Source of the DNA: Bradyrhizobium canariense
Lineage (GTDB): Bacteria; Pseudomonadota; Alphaproteobacteria; Rhizobiales; Xanthobacteraceae
Direction of reading: 5' to 3'
Assembly: GCF_019402665.1 (NCBI RefSeq)
Contig: NZ_VSST01000084.1
Location: forward strand, 367-64,366
DNA: 64,000 nt
Below, in pieces: positions 27,552 to 36,604 of this stretch. How positions within the stretch are numbered: position 1 is the stretch's first letter; each line of letters opens with the position of its first letter. The translations under genes and the position numbers were made by a program. Below the pieces are notes generated by a model, which worked only from the letters and a program-made list of their open reading frames with translations, was not told where the DNA came from and did no database searches.

Positions 27552-29387
27552 TCAATTGCACGTCTCGTAGTTGCCGCCGCCGCCATTTGGGGAGCCGTTG
27601 CCCCTTCCAAAAGTAACCCCGCTCGCAAGTTTGCATCCGGGCCGCACCGGCCGACAACCGGCAGAGTTGCAGATGATCTGTCCCGACGCCTGCGGTTTTG
27701 ATGGCGCAGCCTCGGTCTGCTTGCGCTCGGCATCCTGCTTCCGGGAATCCTCGCGCGTCGCGACGGGCTTCTTCTCCGGCACCTTCTCGCACTCGTTCTC
27801 GTCACCGACGTGATAGCCGGCGCGGCAGGTGATCTTCGCGCATTGATCGCCATCGGCCTTGAAGCCGAAATTGCATACCAGCGGGCAGACGCGTCCCGGC
27901 TTCGCCTTCAGCGCATCGAGCGCGTCGACGCTCGCGAACTTCGCGTCGAATTGAGTGCCGGCATATTTGTTGAACAGCGTCAGCGAGCGCTGCGTTGCGG
28001 CGTTCCAGTCGCCGTCCGGGGCGGCCGAAAGACAGCCGACGCGGCGCAGTTCACTCTGAACCGATTTCGCGAGATCGCCGGGCGGCGGGGAGCTTGGCGG
28101 CGGCGACAGCGCGGCGACCTTCTTGCTTTCGGCATCAGCCGCCTGCTTGTCCGCGGCCTGCTTCGCGGCGGCCTCGGCCGCCGCCTTGTCGAGCGCCCGC
28201 TTCTCAGCCAGCGACTTGGCCGCGGCAGCTTCCGCTGCCTTGCGATCTCGTTCGGCCGCTTCCGCCTTGGCCTGCTCGATCTGCTTGGCCTTCTCGGCCG
28301 CGATCCTCGCCTCCTCCGCGGCTTTGGCAGCAGCGGCGGCTTTCTCCAGCTCGGCCTTCTGGGAGCGTTCGGTCGCGAGCCTCGCCTTCTCCTGTTCGGC
28401 CAGACGCGCCTTCTCGGTCGCGGCCGTGCGATCCTCCTCGGCGGCAATCTTCTTCAACTGCACGCGGGCGAGGTTGGCGTAAAAGCCGTCCGGATAGGTC
28501 TGGAGGAATGCTTCCCAGGCTTCACGCAGGCCGGCCTGAAGGGCGAGCTCGTAGTCCTTGCGCACACTGTCCTGCGGATTTGCCTGCGGACCGGCTGCGG
28601 CGGCCGGCCTTGCCGGCACCAGCGGCACATCGCTGCCGCCCAGGGAGCCATAGACATACGGCTCCTGCTTGTTGCCGGTCTTCCTCAAGACATCGTCTCG
28701 GACAAACCCGAACGCCTTGCGCAGGTCGAGCCCGGGCTTCGGCAGATGATCGGTCAGCGCGACCGCGAACGGGCTGTTGCGGGAGTCGCCATCAGACGCG
28801 GTCGACCCTGCCTTGGCCGCAAACGCGATCATCGTGTTCGGACTGGTCGGCTCGACCTTGGCAAGCCCGCCACCAATCGCGCGCGAGGCCAAAGTGCGCT
28901 TCATCGTCTTGGCGAAAGGATTGTCGCGGCAGGCATCGAGGATGACGAGACGGAGTTGTTTGGCCGGCTCGACCGCGTACAGCGCGCGATCGAGTGCGAT
29001 CGTCTCGTCGAGGACGTCGCCGTCAGTTTCCAGCATGGCATCGGTCGGAACGAGATAGTTGCTGCCGTCCAGCTCGATGCCGTGGCCCGCATAATAGATC
29101 ACCGCCATGTCGGCATCGCGCGTCCTGGCCGCGAACTCGCGTAGCGATCGCCGCATTTCGCTGGCATTGAGGTCCAGCTTGATCTCGACCGTATCGAAAC
29201 CCGCATTCCTGAGCATGCCGCCGACGAGTCCGGCGTCGTTCACCGGGTTCGCGAGCCGCGGCGCGTTCTTGTAAGCGGAATTGCCGATCACGAGCGCGAC
29301 GCGCTTGTCGGCCTGAGCCGGCTCGCAAGTGCAAAGAGCCGCAAATATGAACAGGAAGAGATATCGGGCGATGTTCACGCGATTCAT
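27552..29387 (-). CDS. Secreted caspase-like (C14) protein A
   Basis: A 611-residue protein. Signal peptide (1-26, ...CTCEPAQA), caspase-like domain (about 27-255) with His102 (YYAGHGIEL) and Cys153 (ILDACRDNPF), a long Ala/Glu/Lys-rich coiled coil (about 320-430), a peptidoglycan-binding-like stretch (SELRRVGCLSAAPDGDW) and a Cys-rich tail. It is a paralogue of the next gene upstream. The ATG at 29387 gives the better signal peptide; an ATG at 29429 with aggaag upstream would overlap the paralogue's stop and is an alternative. Likely periplasmic. Protease activity and targets unknown. Confidence 0.85.
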   Translation of the reverse strand: MNRVNIARYLFLFIFAALCTCEPAQADKRVALVIGNSAYKNAPRLANPVNDAGLVGGMLRNAGFDTVEIKLDLNASEMRRSLREFAARTRDADMAVIYYAGHGIELDGSNYLVPTDAMLETDGDVLDETIALDRALYAVEPAKQLRLVILDACRDNPFAKTMKRTLASRAIGGGLAKVEPTSPNTMIAFAAKAGSTASDGDSRNSPFAVALTDHLPKPGLDLRKAFGFVRDDVLRKTGNKQEPYVYGSLGGSDVPLVPARPAAAAGPQANPQDSVRKDYELALQAGLREAWEAFLQTYPDGFYANLARVQLKKIAAEEDRTAATEKARLAEQEKARLATERSQKAELEKAAAAAKAAEEARIAAEKAKQIEQAKAEAAERDRKAAEAAAAKSLAEKRALDKAAAEAAAKQAADKQAADAESKKVAALSPPPSSPPPGDLAKSVQSELRRVGCLSAAPDGDWNAATQRSLTLFNKYAGTQFDAKFASVDALDALKAKPGRVCPLVCNFGFKADGDQCAKITCRAGYHVGDENECEKVPEKKPVATREDSRKQDAERKQTEAAPSKPQASGQIICNSAGCRPVRPGCKLASGVTFGRGNGSPNGGGGNYETCN

Positions 29388-29412
29388 CCGCGGTTTTGGA
29401 TCGACTGCGCGA

Positions 29413-31263
29413 TCAGTTGCAGACCTCATAATTGCCACTTCCTACGGTGGCGTTATATCTTGAGGGCGTAGCCCCGGCCACGAGTCTGCATCCTTTCTGC
29501 ACCGGACGACAGCCGGATGAACTGCAAAAAATCTGCCCACTGGCTTCGGGCTTCGAGGGCGCCGATTCCGAGGCCTTCCGGTCCGCGTCCCGCTTCCTCG
29601 AATCGTCTCGCGTCGCGACCGGCTTCTTCTCGGGCACCTTCTCGCATTCGTTGTCGTCACCGACGCGGTAGGCGGCGCGGCAGGTGATCTTGACGCATTG
29701 ATCGCTGTCGGCCTTGAAGCCGAAATTGCAAACCAGGGGGCAGACCCGTCCCGGCTTCGCCTTCAGCGCATCGAGCGCGTCGACGCTTGCAAGCTTGGCG
29801 TCGAATTGGGTGCCGGCATATTTGTTGAACAGTGTCAGCGAACGCTGCGATGCGGCGCTCCAGTCGCCGTCGGCCGTGGCGGACAGGCAGCCGACACGGC
29901 GCAATTCGCTCTGCAGTGATTTTGCCAGATCAGCCGCCGACAATGTGGGTGCCGGCGCCGGCGCAAGGGCTGCAACTTTTTGCTCGACCTCAGACGTCTG
30001 CCGATCGGCAGCCGGCTTTGCTGCCTGCTCCGCCTTCTCGGCCGCGTGCCTGGCGGCAAGCTCGGCTTTGGCCTTCTCCGCCGCCTGTTTCTCGGCCTGC
30101 GCCTTTGCTGCTGCCGCCTCGGCCGCCTTGCGCTGCTGCTCCGCCGCGTCCGCCCTTGCCTGCTCGATCTGTTTCTGCCTCTCCGCCACGATCCTTGCCT
30201 CTTCGGCCGCCTTGGCCGCCGCAGCCGCCTTGTCCTGCTCGGCCTTCTGGGCGCGTTCGGCAATAAGCCTTGCCTTCTGCTGCTCGGCCGCATTCGCTTT
30301 TTGCTCGGCCGACGCGCGCGTCTCTTCAGCGGCGATCTTGTTCATCTGGCCCTTGGCCAGATTGGCATAGAAACCTTCGGGATATTGCGCCAGGAAGGCT
30401 TCCCAACCGTCGCGCGTGGCAAGCTGCAGCGCGAGCTCGTAATCCCTGCGAATAGAATCCTGCGGGTTGGCCTGCGGCCCGGTCGCGGCCGGCTTGGTCG
30501 CGACCAGCGGCACATCGTCGCCGCCGAGCGAGCCGTAAACATAGGGCTCCTGCTTGTAGCCGGTATTCTTGAGCACGTCGTCGCGCACGAAGCCGAACGC
30601 CTTGCGCAAATCGAGCCCCGGCTTCGGAAGGTGCTCGACCAAAGCGAGGGCGAACGGGCTGTTCCTGGAGTCACCATCGGACGCGGTCGAACCTGCCTTC
30701 GCGGCGAAGGCGATCATTGTGTTCGGGCTGGTCGGCTCGACCTTGGCAAGTCCGCGTCCGATCGCGCGCGAGGCAAGCGTCCGCTTCATGGTCTTGGAAA
30801 ACGGATTGTCGCGGCAGGCATCCAGGATGATCAGGCGCAGCTGCTTGGCCGGCTCAACCGCGAACAGCGCGCGCTCGACCGGGATGGTTTCGTCGAGCAC
30901 GTCGCCATCGGTCTCCAGCGTCGCGTCGATCGGTATGAGATAGTTGGTGCCTTCCAGCTCGATGCCATGGCCGGCGTAATAGATCACCGCCATATCGGCA
31001 TCGCGGGTCCTGCCGGCGAACTCACGCAACATGCGCCGCATCTCGCTCGCACTGAGATCCAGCCTGACGTCGACGGAATCAAATCCCGCCTTCTTGAACA
31101 TGCCGCCGACCAGAGTGGCATCGTTGACGGGGTTGCCGAGCTTGGGCGCGCTCTTGTAGGCGGAATTGCCGATGACAAGCGCCACCCGCCGGTCCGCATG
31201 GGCCGGTCCGCAGGCGAGGCCAATGGCCAAAATCAGCAAAGCAAAAATCCGAAACGGAATCAC
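29413..31263 (-). CDS. Secreted caspase-like (C14) protein B
   Basis: A 616-residue protein with the same design as its neighbour: signal peptide (1-23, ...LACGPAHA), caspase fold with His99 (YYAGHGIE) and Cys150 (ILDACRDNPF), coiled coil rich in Ala, Lys and Glu (about 315-430), a peptidoglycan-binding-like segment and a tail with eight or more Cys, probably disulphide-bonded. First gene of a two-gene operon formed by tandem duplication; both copies keep the catalytic dyad. A CRP/FNR-type palindrome lies 63-86 bases upstream of the ATG. Substrate and role unknown. Confidence 0.87.
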   Translation of the reverse strand: MIPFRIFALLILAIGLACGPAHADRRVALVIGNSAYKSAPKLGNPVNDATLVGGMFKKAGFDSVDVRLDLSASEMRRMLREFAGRTRDADMAVIYYAGHGIELEGTNYLIPIDATLETDGDVLDETIPVERALFAVEPAKQLRLIILDACRDNPFSKTMKRTLASRAIGRGLAKVEPTSPNTMIAFAAKAGSTASDGDSRNSPFALALVEHLPKPGLDLRKAFGFVRDDVLKNTGYKQEPYVYGSLGGDDVPLVATKPAATGPQANPQDSIRRDYELALQLATRDGWEAFLAQYPEGFYANLAKGQMNKIAAEETRASAEQKANAAEQQKARLIAERAQKAEQDKAAAAAKAAEEARIVAERQKQIEQARADAAEQQRKAAEAAAAKAQAEKQAAEKAKAELAARHAAEKAEQAAKPAADRQTSEVEQKVAALAPAPAPTLSAADLAKSLQSELRRVGCLSATADGDWSAASQRSLTLFNKYAGTQFDAKLASVDALDALKAKPGRVCPLVCNFGFKADSDQCVKITCRAAYRVGDDNECEKVPEKKPVATRDDSRKRDADRKASESAPSKPEASGQIFCSSSGCRPVQKGCRLVAGATPSRYNATVGSGNYEVCN

Positions 31264-31325
31264 TTGCGTCCCCCCGGATGCAATTCCACGAGACTATTCG
31301 GAGCATCGCTCAATTGCCAATTCTT

Positions 31326-31349
31326 CCTATGTGATATCTGTCACATAGG
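31326..31349. promoter_or_regulatory. CRP/FNR-family palindromic site upstream of the caspase operon
   Basis: cctatgtga (31326-31334), tatctg, tcacatagg (31341-31349): a perfect palindrome containing TGTGA-N6-TCACA, the Escherichia coli CRP consensus. The nearest gene it can serve is the caspase operon, whose start codon is 63 bases away. Rhizobia have many CRP/FNR paralogues with differing motifs, so the bound protein is uncertain. Confidence 0.7.
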
Positions 31350-31429
31350 GGGCTCTGTCGGGGGTATGGATAATGCGGCGAAGCGTCGCCCTGCTTTCGA
31401 GCTGACGTCAAAGCCGTCTGTTGAATCCG

Positions 31430-33334
31430 TCACATTTGCACCACCTCGTGGCGCATCACGAACGGTGCAAGCAGTGCGTGCACCTCGCTCGCAACCGCCT
31501 CGCGCTGATCCGCCGGCAGCCCCGCCAGCGTCACGGTGGCGATCGAACCGTGGCTGCCGTGAGCGCCGACCCTGACCTTGCAGTCGATGCCGCGCTCAGT
31601 GAGCGGTGTCAGCACCTTCGTGAACACGCGCTGGGCTGCGTCCCAGCGCAGCTGCGGCTTGAACACTTTGCCGACGCCCGTCACCGGCATCGGATCGATC
31701 GCTATGACCTGCACCGGCACGGCGGCACGCTCCGGCGTGCGCTCGCGCACCCATGTCTCCAGCTCGCCCGGTTCGACGGTCGCGCCCGGCTTCAGCTGCA
31801 CATACCCCACCGGCAGTTCGCCGGCATAGGCGTCGGGCTGGCCGACCACCGCGGCAAAGCCGACGGCAGGATGGCGGAACATGATCTCCTCGATCGGCGC
31901 CGGATCGATGTTGTGGCCGCCGCGGATCACGAGATCCTTGGCGCGGCCGGTGATCCAGAGATAGCCGTCGGCATCGAGCCGGCCAAGATCGCCGGAATTG
32001 ACCCAGACCTCATCGACGAAGGCACCCTTGTTGTGCTCGTTGTTGAGATAGCCGCCGAACACGCCTGGACCGGCCATGATGACGACGCCGATCTCGTCCG
32101 GCGCGCAGTCGCGGATCAGCTTGCCCTCGGCATCGAGCTGGACGATGCGGACCCGCGCGTAAGGCATGGGAAGGCCGACCGAACCGAGCCGGATCGGCCG
32201 CGACCGATAGGCCAGCGTGTGCACGCTCGAGGTCTCGGTCATGCCGTAGACCTCGACGACCGGCAGCTTGAGCTTGTCCTGGATCGCAGACCCCACCGCG
32301 ACCGGGATCGCCGAGCCGCCACCAGCTGCATATTTCAGGCTGGAGATGTCGGTATTGCCAGGCGGCACCGCGAGCGTTGCGGCGAGCACCGTCGGGACGC
32401 TCGACAGCGCCTCCGGCTTGAAGCGCTCGACCAGTTGCCAGATGTTCTTGACCGCATTCGGATTGCGCCATCCGCTCGGCGACAGCACGACCAGCGAGCC
32501 GCCGGCCGACAGCGTCGTCAGCACCTGCGTCAACGAGCCCCCGACGTGAAACAGCGGCATGCCGAACAGCATGTTGGCGCCCGGCTTCGACTTCAGCAGC
32601 AGATTGAGCGCCCAGGCCTGATAGACTTGGTTGACATGCGTGTGCCGCACCAGCTTTGGCGTGCCGGTGGTGCCGCCGGTGTGGAAATAGGCGGCGATGT
32701 CGCTGCCTAAAATCTTGCGTCCGCTGACAAGGCGGTCCGAAGGCTGCTGCTTGATCAGGTCGCTGAAGGCAAAGACTCCCTTCCCCGGGTCACCGCCACC
32801 GAACACCTGTACGATCGCCTTGAGATTGAGTTGCGGCCTGATCTGCTCGACTTTCTGCCAGATGTCTGTGCCCGGCATCGGCCCGAGCGCCACCAGGACT
32901 TTTGTGTTCGCCGCTTCCAGAATCTCCGCGATCTGGTGCGGCTCCAGCAGGGGGTTGACGGGATTGGCGATGCCGGCGGCCTCCGCGCCGAACAGAGTTA
33001 CGAAGGCGTCCGGCAGCAGCGGCAGCATGAAGCTGACGACGTCGCCCTTCTCCACGCCCAGCGCGTGAAACATGTTGGCGGCCTGCGTGACGCGCGCGAT
33101 GAAGTCGCGGTACGTGACCACGACCGGCGTGTCGGCGGGATCGGCATTTTGCAGGAACTGGATCGCCGGCCCGTCGGGATTACGGGCCGCCCCGAGCCTG
33201 ATGGCGTCGTAAGTGCTCTCGGCCGCGACGCGATCGGCGTAAGGGACCTGCTCGAAGGCCCGAACTTCGGCGTCCGTCGCCAGGTCCGGATAGTCGCTGC
33301 CGATGAGCCGATCGAGCGCGTGGATGCCCGCCAT
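31430..33334 (-). CDS. Acyl-CoA synthetase (AMP-dependent synthetase/ligase)
   Basis: A 634-residue ANL-superfamily enzyme forming acyl-CoA through an acyl-adenylate. The AMP-binding loop is HTGGTTGTPKLVRHTH (about 219-233), EVYGMTETSSVHTL and SGDLGRLDADGYLWITGRAK follow, and the catalytic lysine motif is VTGVGKVFKP near the C-terminus. A very strong gggagga site fixes the ATG at 33334; the open frame continues 153 codons upstream but is not supported. It looks like medium- or long-chain FadD/CaiC relatives; substrate unassigned. Diverges from the SecD-like gene across 271 bases. Confidence 0.9.
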   Translation of the reverse strand: MAGIHALDRLIGSDYPDLATDAEVRAFEQVPYADRVAAESTYDAIRLGAARNPDGPAIQFLQNADPADTPVVVTYRDFIARVTQAANMFHALGVEKGDVVSFMLPLLPDAFVTLFGAEAAGIANPVNPLLEPHQIAEILEAANTKVLVALGPMPGTDIWQKVEQIRPQLNLKAIVQVFGGGDPGKGVFAFSDLIKQQPSDRLVSGRKILGSDIAAYFHTGGTTGTPKLVRHTHVNQVYQAWALNLLLKSKPGANMLFGMPLFHVGGSLTQVLTTLSAGGSLVVLSPSGWRNPNAVKNIWQLVERFKPEALSSVPTVLAATLAVPPGNTDISSLKYAAGGGSAIPVAVGSAIQDKLKLPVVEVYGMTETSSVHTLAYRSRPIRLGSVGLPMPYARVRIVQLDAEGKLIRDCAPDEIGVVIMAGPGVFGGYLNNEHNKGAFVDEVWVNSGDLGRLDADGYLWITGRAKDLVIRGGHNIDPAPIEEIMFRHPAVGFAAVVGQPDAYAGELPVGYVQLKPGATVEPGELETWVRERTPERAAVPVQVIAIDPMPVTGVGKVFKPQLRWDAAQRVFTKVLTPLTERGIDCKVRVGAHGSHGSIATVTLAGLPADQREAVASEVHALLAPFVMRHEVVQM

Positions 33335-33605
33335 GGAATTCCGTCCTCCCTCAGATGCATGTCCCCGCGCCCTGTCTTTTGACTTTTGGGGCTGGCGGGG
33401 CCTCGACCGATTGGCCGGCCGAGCATGGGCAGAATGATGGATGATTTGGCGTTCGTCCATGATCTGACGTCCGCGACAATGGGCTCTGGCACAGGCCTTT
33501 GAACCTGCGCGCCCGATCCGGGGACCAAGAACTGGCATCGGACTCACATTGCAGCATCCTTGCCAGCGCCCTTGCCAGCGCCCTGCCGCAAGACTCGAGG
33601 TTATC

Positions 33606-34700
33606 ATGACTACGCCCCCGCGGGATTGCGCCACCCGGCTGTTCATCGCGTTCGCCGTCACAACGGGGATATTGACTTCGGTGATCGCCCTGCCCCGCGC
33701 GGCACTCGCCGAGGACGGCCAGCTCGACAAGATGCGAGCCAAGATCTCGGCCTTCATCGGCGACAAGATGGAGAAGCTCGGCGGGTCTCGCATCGTCTAC
33801 AAGGTGGACACCGATGGCCTGCGCGAGAGCGTCGTCACGGATTTGCGCGACGACGTCTACAAGACCCTGCGCGAGGGCAAGATCGCCTTCTCCAGTCTCG
33901 CGATTCGCGACGGCGGCGTCGAGTTGAAGATTGCCGACGTCAAGGGCTGCGAGCAACTCGCACGCAAGCTCGCGTCGGCAGCGGAAGGATTGCCGTCGCA
34001 TGCACTCGCCGTGACCGACGCCGGCGACGGACTGGTCAGGCTCGCGCCGACCAATGCGGCATCCGCCGCGCGGTTGCACGAACTCGTCGAAGATGCCATC
34101 GCCATGATCGAGCAGCGCCTGAAGGAGGCCGGCGTCCAGCTCGCCAGCGTCCAGCCCGATGGCACCGACCGCATCCGAATCTTCCTGCCCGGTGTGATGG
34201 AGCCCGAGCGCGTCACCGCGGTCTTCGCCCGAAGGGTCAAGGTCGGCTTCCGCCTGATCGACCTCTCGATGCCGGCGGAGCAGGCGCAATCCGGCACGCC
34301 GCCGACAGGCACGGAAGTCCTGCCCGGCTTCAAGGACAAGACCCTTTATCTGGTCGCCAAGGACAACGTGCTCGACGGCGACGACATCAGCTATGCGGGC
34401 CCGGGGTTTGCGAGCGCCACGAAAGAGCCGATCGCCTCGTTCCGCTTCAACGGCCGCGGCACGCGGCGCTTTGCCCACATCACCGAGGAGAATATCGCAA
34501 AGCCCTTCGCCATCGTGCTCGATGGCAAGGTGATCTCCGCCCCCGTGATCCGCGAGCCCATCACCGGCGGCTCAGGCCAGATCTCCGGCAATTTCACCCT
34601 GGAGGAAGCAAACAGCGTCGCAATGCTGCTGCGCGCTGGTTCGCTGCCCGGGCACCTCAGCCTGGTCGAGCAGCAGGTCGTGCCGCCCGCCAAGCCCTAA
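33606..34700 (+). CDS. Secreted SecD P1-domain-like protein
   Basis: A 364-residue protein with a signal sequence (hydrophobic 12-30, cleavage likely after ALA35) followed only by sequence resembling the periplasmic P1 region of SecD. AIVLDGKVISAPVIREPITGG, SGNFTLEEANSVAMLLRAGS and LPGHLSLVEQQVVPP match SecD, where the last stretch comes just before TM2; here the protein stops instead. There is no SecF or second SecD part nearby. It may be a stand-alone periplasmic factor derived from SecD. The ATG has a gagg site. The 274 bases after it hold no supported gene. Confidence 0.82.
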   Translation: MTTPPRDCATRLFIAFAVTTGILTSVIALPRAALAEDGQLDKMRAKISAFIGDKMEKLGGSRIVYKVDTDGLRESVVTDLRDDVYKTLREGKIAFSSLAIRDGGVELKIADVKGCEQLARKLASAAEGLPSHALAVTDAGDGLVRLAPTNAASAARLHELVEDAIAMIEQRLKEAGVQLASVQPDGTDRIRIFLPGVMEPERVTAVFARRVKVGFRLIDLSMPAEQAQSGTPPTGTEVLPGFKDKTLYLVAKDNVLDGDDISYAGPGFASATKEPIASFRFNGRGTRRFAHITEENIAKPFAIVLDGKVISAPVIREPITGGSGQISGNFTLEEANSVAMLLRAGSLPGHLSLVEQQVVPPAKP

Positions 34701-34974
34701 GGCGGGGATCGCCCCACGCCCACGCCTGGTCCCGCCCCGCCTGTCGGACGCCGAGGTCCACCACGCCGAGGCTCGGACCCGGTGGGACCCGAATCGCGGC
34801 GCGCCACGGCCATGCGCACCGCCAAACAGGCAATTGCCGAAACGCCCGATCAGGCTAAAATTTGCCTCTTGCGGCACGGCGGCCGAAAGCTTCATTCAAG
34901 CGGTCGTCGTTCGATTTCGGCTATAGGTGTCGAGAATACGACCGTGACTGAAGGCCTTACACGGGGATAGTACC

Positions 34975-35781
34975 ATGCCGTCCGGCAGCGCAGACATTTC
35001 GTCGATCCTCGATCGCATTCTCGAGGCGGCAACGGATAATCTCAGGATCGCGAAGATCCTGGTCCAGATGGGCCTCGATCCGAACAACGTGACCTATGAC
35101 TCGATCTTCAATCGGATGCTGGAGATCTTCGTCCAGAACATCACGCTGGCCAATATGTTCGCCGCGGTCGGCGCCGGCTTCTTCGTCGCCACCCTCCTGA
35201 TGCGAACGATGGTGCCGCTGCGCGTCGCCAACATGGTCGGCTGCGCGCTCTTCGCCGTGTTCGGCGCGCTCTCCGCCAACGTCTCGACCTTCCTGCTCTA
35301 TCTCCTGCTGCTACCGATCAATGCCTTGCGCCTGCGGCAGATGCTCAAGCTCGTCAAGAAGGCGCGCCATGCGGCCGAAGGCGACATGTCGATCGAATGG
35401 CTCAAGCCGTTCATGACCGAACGCAAATATCGCCGCGGCGACACGCTGTTCAAACTCGGCGATCCAGCCAAGGAGATGCTCCTCACAGTCACCGGCAAGT
35501 TCCTGGTCAAGGAGATCAATATCGAGATCATGCCGGGCGCGCTGATGGGCGAGCTCGGCTTCCTCACGCCGGGCAACCGGCGCACCGGAACGATCGAGTG
35601 CATTGAAGACGGGCAGGTGCTGACGATTACCTATGACCGGTTGCTCGAGATCTACTTCCAGGATCCACAGTTCGGCTATTACTTCCTGGTACTGACCAGC
35701 CAGCGCCTGCTGCAAAACATCGATCGGTTGCAGAATCAGCTGGCGACGGAGCGGGCGGCCACCACGAACAGGATCGCGTGA
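34975..35781 (+). CDS. Membrane protein with C-terminal cyclic nucleotide-binding domain
   Basis: A 268-residue protein: N-terminal helical segment, two or three membrane helices (about 57-80 and 87-120), then a cNMP-binding-like beta roll (about 145-240; YRRGDTLFKLGDPAKEMLLTV, GELGFLTPGNRRTGTIEC). There is no C-terminal helix-turn-helix, so it is not a CRP-type regulator. The phosphate-binding cassette (normally FGE...RxA) reads MGELGFLTPGNRRTGTI, so ligand binding is uncertain. Converges with the GST gene. Confidence 0.8.
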   Translation: MPSGSADISSILDRILEAATDNLRIAKILVQMGLDPNNVTYDSIFNRMLEIFVQNITLANMFAAVGAGFFVATLLMRTMVPLRVANMVGCALFAVFGALSANVSTFLLYLLLLPINALRLRQMLKLVKKARHAAEGDMSIEWLKPFMTERKYRRGDTLFKLGDPAKEMLLTVTGKFLVKEINIEIMPGALMGELGFLTPGNRRTGTIECIEDGQVLTITYDRLLEIYFQDPQFGYYFLVLTSQRLLQNIDRLQNQLATERAATTNRIA

Positions 35782-35797
35782 TCGATTGGGCGGCCGC

Positions 35798-36439
35798 TCA
35801 GTTCAAGAGCAACGCCATGCCCGGATCGCCCTTCTCCATCGCACGCCGATAGCCCGCCCGCGCACTGATGCGGCCGAGATATTCGACCACGTTCGGACAG
35901 CGCTGGAGGTCATAGGGCTGGAAGTAGCGCATCGTGGTGAGCGAGAAAACTGTCATGATGTCGGGGGTCGTGAAGGCGCTGCCCGCAAGGTACTCGGCCT
36001 CGCGAAGCCTTGCGTCGAGAAGATCGTAGGCCCGATCGAGACGCCCCTTCATCGCGAGCAGGGTCGGATTGTCCTTGGCGAGATCCAGCCGGCTCAGGAT
36101 CATCATCCGCCCCATGCCGGGTTGCAGGGTGCCGTTAGCGAAATGAAGCCAATACAGAAACTGCGCGAAGGCGGGATCAGTGGGACCGAGCACGAGTCGG
36201 CCATTGCCATATTTTGCAACGATGTAGTCGACGACGGCGCCGGATTCCGCGAGCACCAGCTCGCCGTCGGTGATCACAGGCGCCGTGCCAGCGGGATGCA
36301 GTGCCTTGTACTCGGCCGGAGCCAGCATGGTGACGGGATCGCGCGCATAGCGCTTCAACTCGTAGGGAATCCCCAGCTCCTCGCACAGCCAGACGATTCG
36401 CTCGGACTGCGACTTGCCGAGATGATGGACGGTGAGCAT
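35798..36439 (-). CDS. Glutathione S-transferase family protein
   Basis: A 213-residue GST with the thioredoxin-like N-terminal domain (MLTVHHLGKSQSERIVWLCEELGI; cis-Pro in GTAPVITDGELVLAESGAVVDYI) and an all-helical C-terminal domain. A textbook aggagg site selects the ATG at 36439; the frame continues 48 codons upstream into a palindromic repeat. The SxxR pattern (SQSER) in place of an early Cys or Tyr resembles bacterial beta-like or eta-like groups. Substrate unknown. Confidence 0.88.
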   Translation of the reverse strand: MLTVHHLGKSQSERIVWLCEELGIPYELKRYARDPVTMLAPAEYKALHPAGTAPVITDGELVLAESGAVVDYIVAKYGNGRLVLGPTDPAFAQFLYWLHFANGTLQPGMGRMMILSRLDLAKDNPTLLAMKGRLDRAYDLLDARLREAEYLAGSAFTTPDIMTVFSLTTMRYFQPYDLQRCPNVVEYLGRISARAGYRRAMEKGDPGMALLLN

Positions 36440-36508
36440 GAGGCCTCCTGGACAGATGATTTCGGCGATTGCGCCGGCATGTGCTTGTCGTGATGCTGCA
36501 TCATACTC

Positions 36509-36588
36509 CGTCATTGCGAGCGCAGCGAAGCAATCCAGAAACTTTCCGCGGAGGGACTCTGGATTGCTTCGCTGCGCTCGCAATGACG
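36509..36588. repeat. Long perfect inverted repeat
   Basis: Two 31-base arms (36509-36539 and 36558-36588, core gcgagcgcagcgaagcaatc) are exact reverse complements around an 18-base loop. A related arm is at 1-36. It lies between the divergent-side ends of the GST promoter and cytochrome b561. Confidence 0.85.
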
Positions 36589-36604
36589 ATGTGGAGAGAC
36601 CGCC

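Noticed and set aside
26207..27853. A 548-codon antisense frame over the M20 amidohydrolase
   Set aside because: Composition is Arg/His/Asp-rich and has no motif, and the plus-strand gene has full catalytic motifs.
27810..29144. A 444-codon plus-strand frame over caspase-like protein A
   Set aside because: Same reason: composition of an antisense shadow with no recognisable domain.
29980..31575. A 531-codon plus-strand frame over the caspase gene
   Set aside because: It is Leu/Arg/Gly-rich shadow sequence opposite the coiled coil and caspase domain and has no start site.
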